From: Maritimibacter sp.
GTDB taxonomy: Bacteria; Pseudomonadota; Alphaproteobacteria; Rhodobacterales; Rhodobacteraceae
Reading direction: 5' to 3'
NCBI GenBank assembly: GCA_003520545.1
Contig: DOUP01000157.1
Span: 1-8,592 of the forward strand
DNA: 8,592 nt
The translations under genes and the position numbers were made by a program. The notes under the pieces were generated by a model, which did no database searches, was not told the origin of the DNA, and saw only the letters and a list, made by a program, of their open reading frames with translations. Position 1 is the stretch's first letter. Each line of letters opens with the position of its first letter. Positions 6,615 to 8,592 of the stretch are shown piece after piece.

Positions 6615-6700
6615 CGCAACGGCAAGAACGCCTGCCAGGTAGAAATACATATCTTCCAGGTCCTTCTTGTGAATGATTGTGCTAGGCTTATGTTGAAGCC
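6615..6700 (+). promoter_or_regulatory. AT-richer gap with a weak candidate promoter
   Basis: This 86-nt gap separates glyS from the PPDK-like gene. From about 6641 onward, and into the first codons of that gene, G+C drops to roughly 40% by hand count, which suggests a promoter. The best pair I find is TTGTGA (6667-6672), 16 nt, then TATGTT (6689-6694), each four of six matches. That would put the start of transcription almost on the ATG at 6701 and make the message leaderless. No good stem with a T-run follows glyS, so read-through from the gly operon is also possible. Confidence 0.3.
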
Positions 6701-8592
6701 ATGAATGCTGCGATGCAGAAAATGTTGGACAAGATCGGATATACCGAGATCACGCCGACCTCCTCGATTGATACCAATCGGCATGGGGGGCGGGCGAAGT
6801 GTCTCCAGCGTTTGATCCGTCTCGATATGCCGGTCCCGCGTACCATCGCGCTGGATTTCAACAGCGTGCGACAGATATCGCAGGGAAACCTGCCCGACAT
6901 CGCGGCGATGCTTGGCCATTTCGACCGTCCGCTGTTGTCGGTCCGTCCCTCGTCGCAAGAAGCAGATTGGGGTGGCCCCTCTGCGATCCTGAACATCGGG
7001 ATGAACGACGATAAGCACAAAAAGCTTTGCGAAAGCCATGGGGAGGACGCGGCCAACGCGCTTTACCTGCGGTTCATCCGCTCCTACGCGATCCATGTGG
7101 CACGGCTCGACCCGGAAGAGTTCGAGCTGCACGGCCCGGCGGATGCACGGGCGCTGGAACATGCGCTGACGGTCTACGAAGAAGAAACCGACGAGTATTT
7201 TCCCCAAAACATCGGGGACCAACTGTCCGAAGTGCTGCGCTCGATGGCGCGCGCCTGGGAAGGCACCACCGCCCGGCTCTTGCGCGAAGCACGCGGGGCG
7301 CCTGCGGATGCGGGGCTTGGTCTCGTGGTGCAGGAAATGGCGCTGGGCGTCGGGCTGGGGCTGTCCGGCTCCGGCGTGATCCAGTTCGTGAACGGTCAAA
7401 CCGGCGAGCGTGAGCTTCGCGGGCGCTATCTGTGCAAGAGCCAGGGACGCGACGCGCTTCTCGCGAGCGACGAGACCTCGGTCATGTATCTGCGCAAGGA
7501 TCCGCGGGGCGGGTCCATCGAAGAGGTGCTGCCGAACGCGTTCGAGGATCTGATCCGGTATGGCGATCTTTGCCGCAACCGGCTTCGCGAAGAGATGTCG
7601 ATCGAGTTCACCATCGAGAACGAAAAATTGCACATCCTCGATGCGGTGCGGGTGCAGCGGACCGCCAAGGCGAACCTGAATATCGCCGTGGCGCTGGCCC
7701 AGGATGCGATCATTTCCGAAGAAGAAGCGGTAATGCGGGTGCCGCCGCGGTCATTGGCCGAGCTTTTGCACAGCCAGGTCGACCCCGAGGGACGTCGCGA
7801 CACCATCGCCAACGGCATCGCGGCGAGCCCCGGCGCGGCCACTGGGAAGATCGTGTTTACCTCCCGTGCGGCGCAGGCCAGTGCGGCGCAGGATGAACCC
7901 TGCATCCTCGTGCGCCGTGAGACGACGCCGGAAGACATTCGCGGAATGCACGCGGCGAAAGCCGTGCTGACCGAACGGGGCGGGATCACCAGCCATGCCG
8001 CCGTGATCGCGCGGGGCCTTGGGCTTCCCTGTGTGGTCGGGGCATCGACGATCACGCTGGACCGTCGCGCCAAAGAGCTGCGCACGCAGGACGGGCGCGT
8101 CTTCAAAGAGGGCGACATCATCACCATCGACGGCTCTGCCGGTGAGGCGCTCGCGGGTGAAGCAAAAATGCTGGAGCCGGATCTGGGCGAGGCGTTCCAG
8201 ACGCTGCTCTATTGGGCCGACAATGCGCGTGACATCGGCGTGCGCGCCAATGCGGACACGCCGGCCGATGCGAAGAAGGCCCGGATGTTCGAGGCCGAAG
8301 GTATCGGGCTGTGCCGCACGGAGCATATGTTCTTTGAACAAGAGCGGCTCCTGGCGATGCGCGAGATGATCTTTGCCGATACCCCGGAGGACAGGCGGGC
8401 CGCGCTGGCCCGCATCGAACCGATGCAGCGCAAGGATTTCACCGAGTTGTTCAAGATCATGTCGGGCCTTCCCGTGACCATCCGACTGTTCGATCCGCCG
8501 CTCCATGAGTTCCTGCCCCATGCCCGCGAAGGCATGGTGGAATTGGCCGACGCTTTGGACTTGCCGGTGTCGGACGTGACCCGCCGGGTCGA
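6701..8592 (+). CDS. PPDK-family protein with altered ATP-grasp domain (3' partial)
   Basis: 630 codons are visible before the right edge; the family is about 870-900 residues. Pyruvate phosphate dikinase interconverts pyruvate, ATP and Pi with PEP, AMP and PPi, passing phosphate through a swivelling histidine. The N-terminal ATP-grasp region (about 1-365) is recognisable by HGGRAKCL (28-35), LSVRPSS with Arg82, and IEFTIE (301-306). The phospho-histidine domain has GIAASPGAATG (372-382) and GGITSHAAVIARG with His432, the TSH form typical of PPDK. The PEP domain starts with VRANADTP, then GLCRTEHMFF with Arg539 and IRLFDPPLHEF with Arg595; their 56-residue spacing matches Arg561/Arg617 of the Clostridium symbiosum enzyme. 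Several nucleotide-binding residues are not conserved. The N-terminus lacks the usual leading strand. An in-frame TAG at 6683 makes 6701 the first possible ATG; Met5 and Met8 are alternatives. No strong Shine-Dalgarno is seen, only GAAG nearby. Confidence 0.85.
   Translation, partial: MNAAMQKMLDKIGYTEITPTSSIDTNRHGGRAKCLQRLIRLDMPVPRTIALDFNSVRQISQGNLPDIAAMLGHFDRPLLSVRPSSQEADWGGPSAILNIGMNDDKHKKLCESHGEDAANALYLRFIRSYAIHVARLDPEEFELHGPADARALEHALTVYEEETDEYFPQNIGDQLSEVLRSMARAWEGTTARLLREARGAPADAGLGLVVQEMALGVGLGLSGSGVIQFVNGQTGERELRGRYLCKSQGRDALLASDETSVMYLRKDPRGGSIEEVLPNAFEDLIRYGDLCRNRLREEMSIEFTIENEKLHILDAVRVQRTAKANLNIAVALAQDAIISEEEAVMRVPPRSLAELLHSQVDPEGRRDTIANGIAASPGAATGKIVFTSRAAQASAAQDEPCILVRRETTPEDIRGMHAAKAVLTERGGITSHAAVIARGLGLPCVVGASTITLDRRAKELRTQDGRVFKEGDIITIDGSAGEALAGEAKMLEPDLGEAFQTLLYWADNARDIGVRANADTPADAKKARMFEAEGIGLCRTEHMFFEQERLLAMREMIFADTPEDRRAALARIEPMQRKDFTELFKIMSGLPVTIRLFDPPLHEFLPHAREGMVELADALDLPVSDVTRRV

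Noticed and set aside
6619..6637. Possible terminator after glyS
   Set aside because: Only a 4-bp GGCA/TGCC stem is seen, with no T-run; too weak to call.
6050..7633. A 527-codon open frame on the - strand spanning the glyS end and the PPDK-like gene
   Set aside because: It runs across two well-supported genes and an intergenic gap on the other strand and has low-complexity, basic composition. I see no motif or ribosome binding site to support it.

Overview
This window looks like core chromosome of an alphaproteobacterium, most likely a member of the Rhodobacteraceae (Roseobacter/Rhodobacter group). The evidence is the high G+C content with strong G/C third-position bias, the split two-subunit glycyl-tRNA synthetase (glyQ, glyS) with a small DUF6446-type membrane protein between the subunits, and a pyruvate phosphate dikinase homologue after glyS. 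All identifications come from reading motifs; no database search was possible.

Layout. (1) 1-765, + strand: the C-terminal two thirds of a PLP-dependent Cys/Met-metabolism enzyme (cystathionine gamma-lyase/synthase type), cut by the window's left edge. (2) 766-911: a convergent intergenic gap holding three GC-rich hairpins, two of which are near-identical tandem copies of a 27-nt unit. (3) 912-2681, - strand: a secreted protein with a signal peptide, SPOR-like domain, Glu/Pro linker, peptidoglycan-binding domain and a trypsin-fold domain in which all three catalytic positions appear to be lost. (4) 2682-2855: a divergent promoter region with a candidate promoter for each flanking gene. (5) 2856-6614, + strand: glyQ, a DUF6446-type gene and glyS, packed with 1-nt and 17-nt overlaps and almost certainly co-transcribed. 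(6) 6615-6700: an AT-richer gap. (7) 6701 to the right edge, + strand: a PPDK-family protein, 3' end outside the window, with an intact phospho-histidine domain and PEP-domain motifs but a strongly altered ATP-grasp domain.

How the genes work together. GlyQ and GlyS form the alpha2beta2 enzyme that charges tRNA-Gly. The small membrane protein between them is translationally embedded in the operon, but its role is unknown. The PPDK-like protein is probably expressed separately. The divergent secreted protein is likely an envelope or periplasmic binding protein and not an active protease.

No mobile element, CRISPR array, tRNA, rRNA or riboswitch was recognised. The points most worth a second look are the two apparent pseudoenzymes (the trypsin-fold protein and the PPDK homologue), a low-GC block inside glyS with unusual codons, and the tandem hairpin unit at 815-876.
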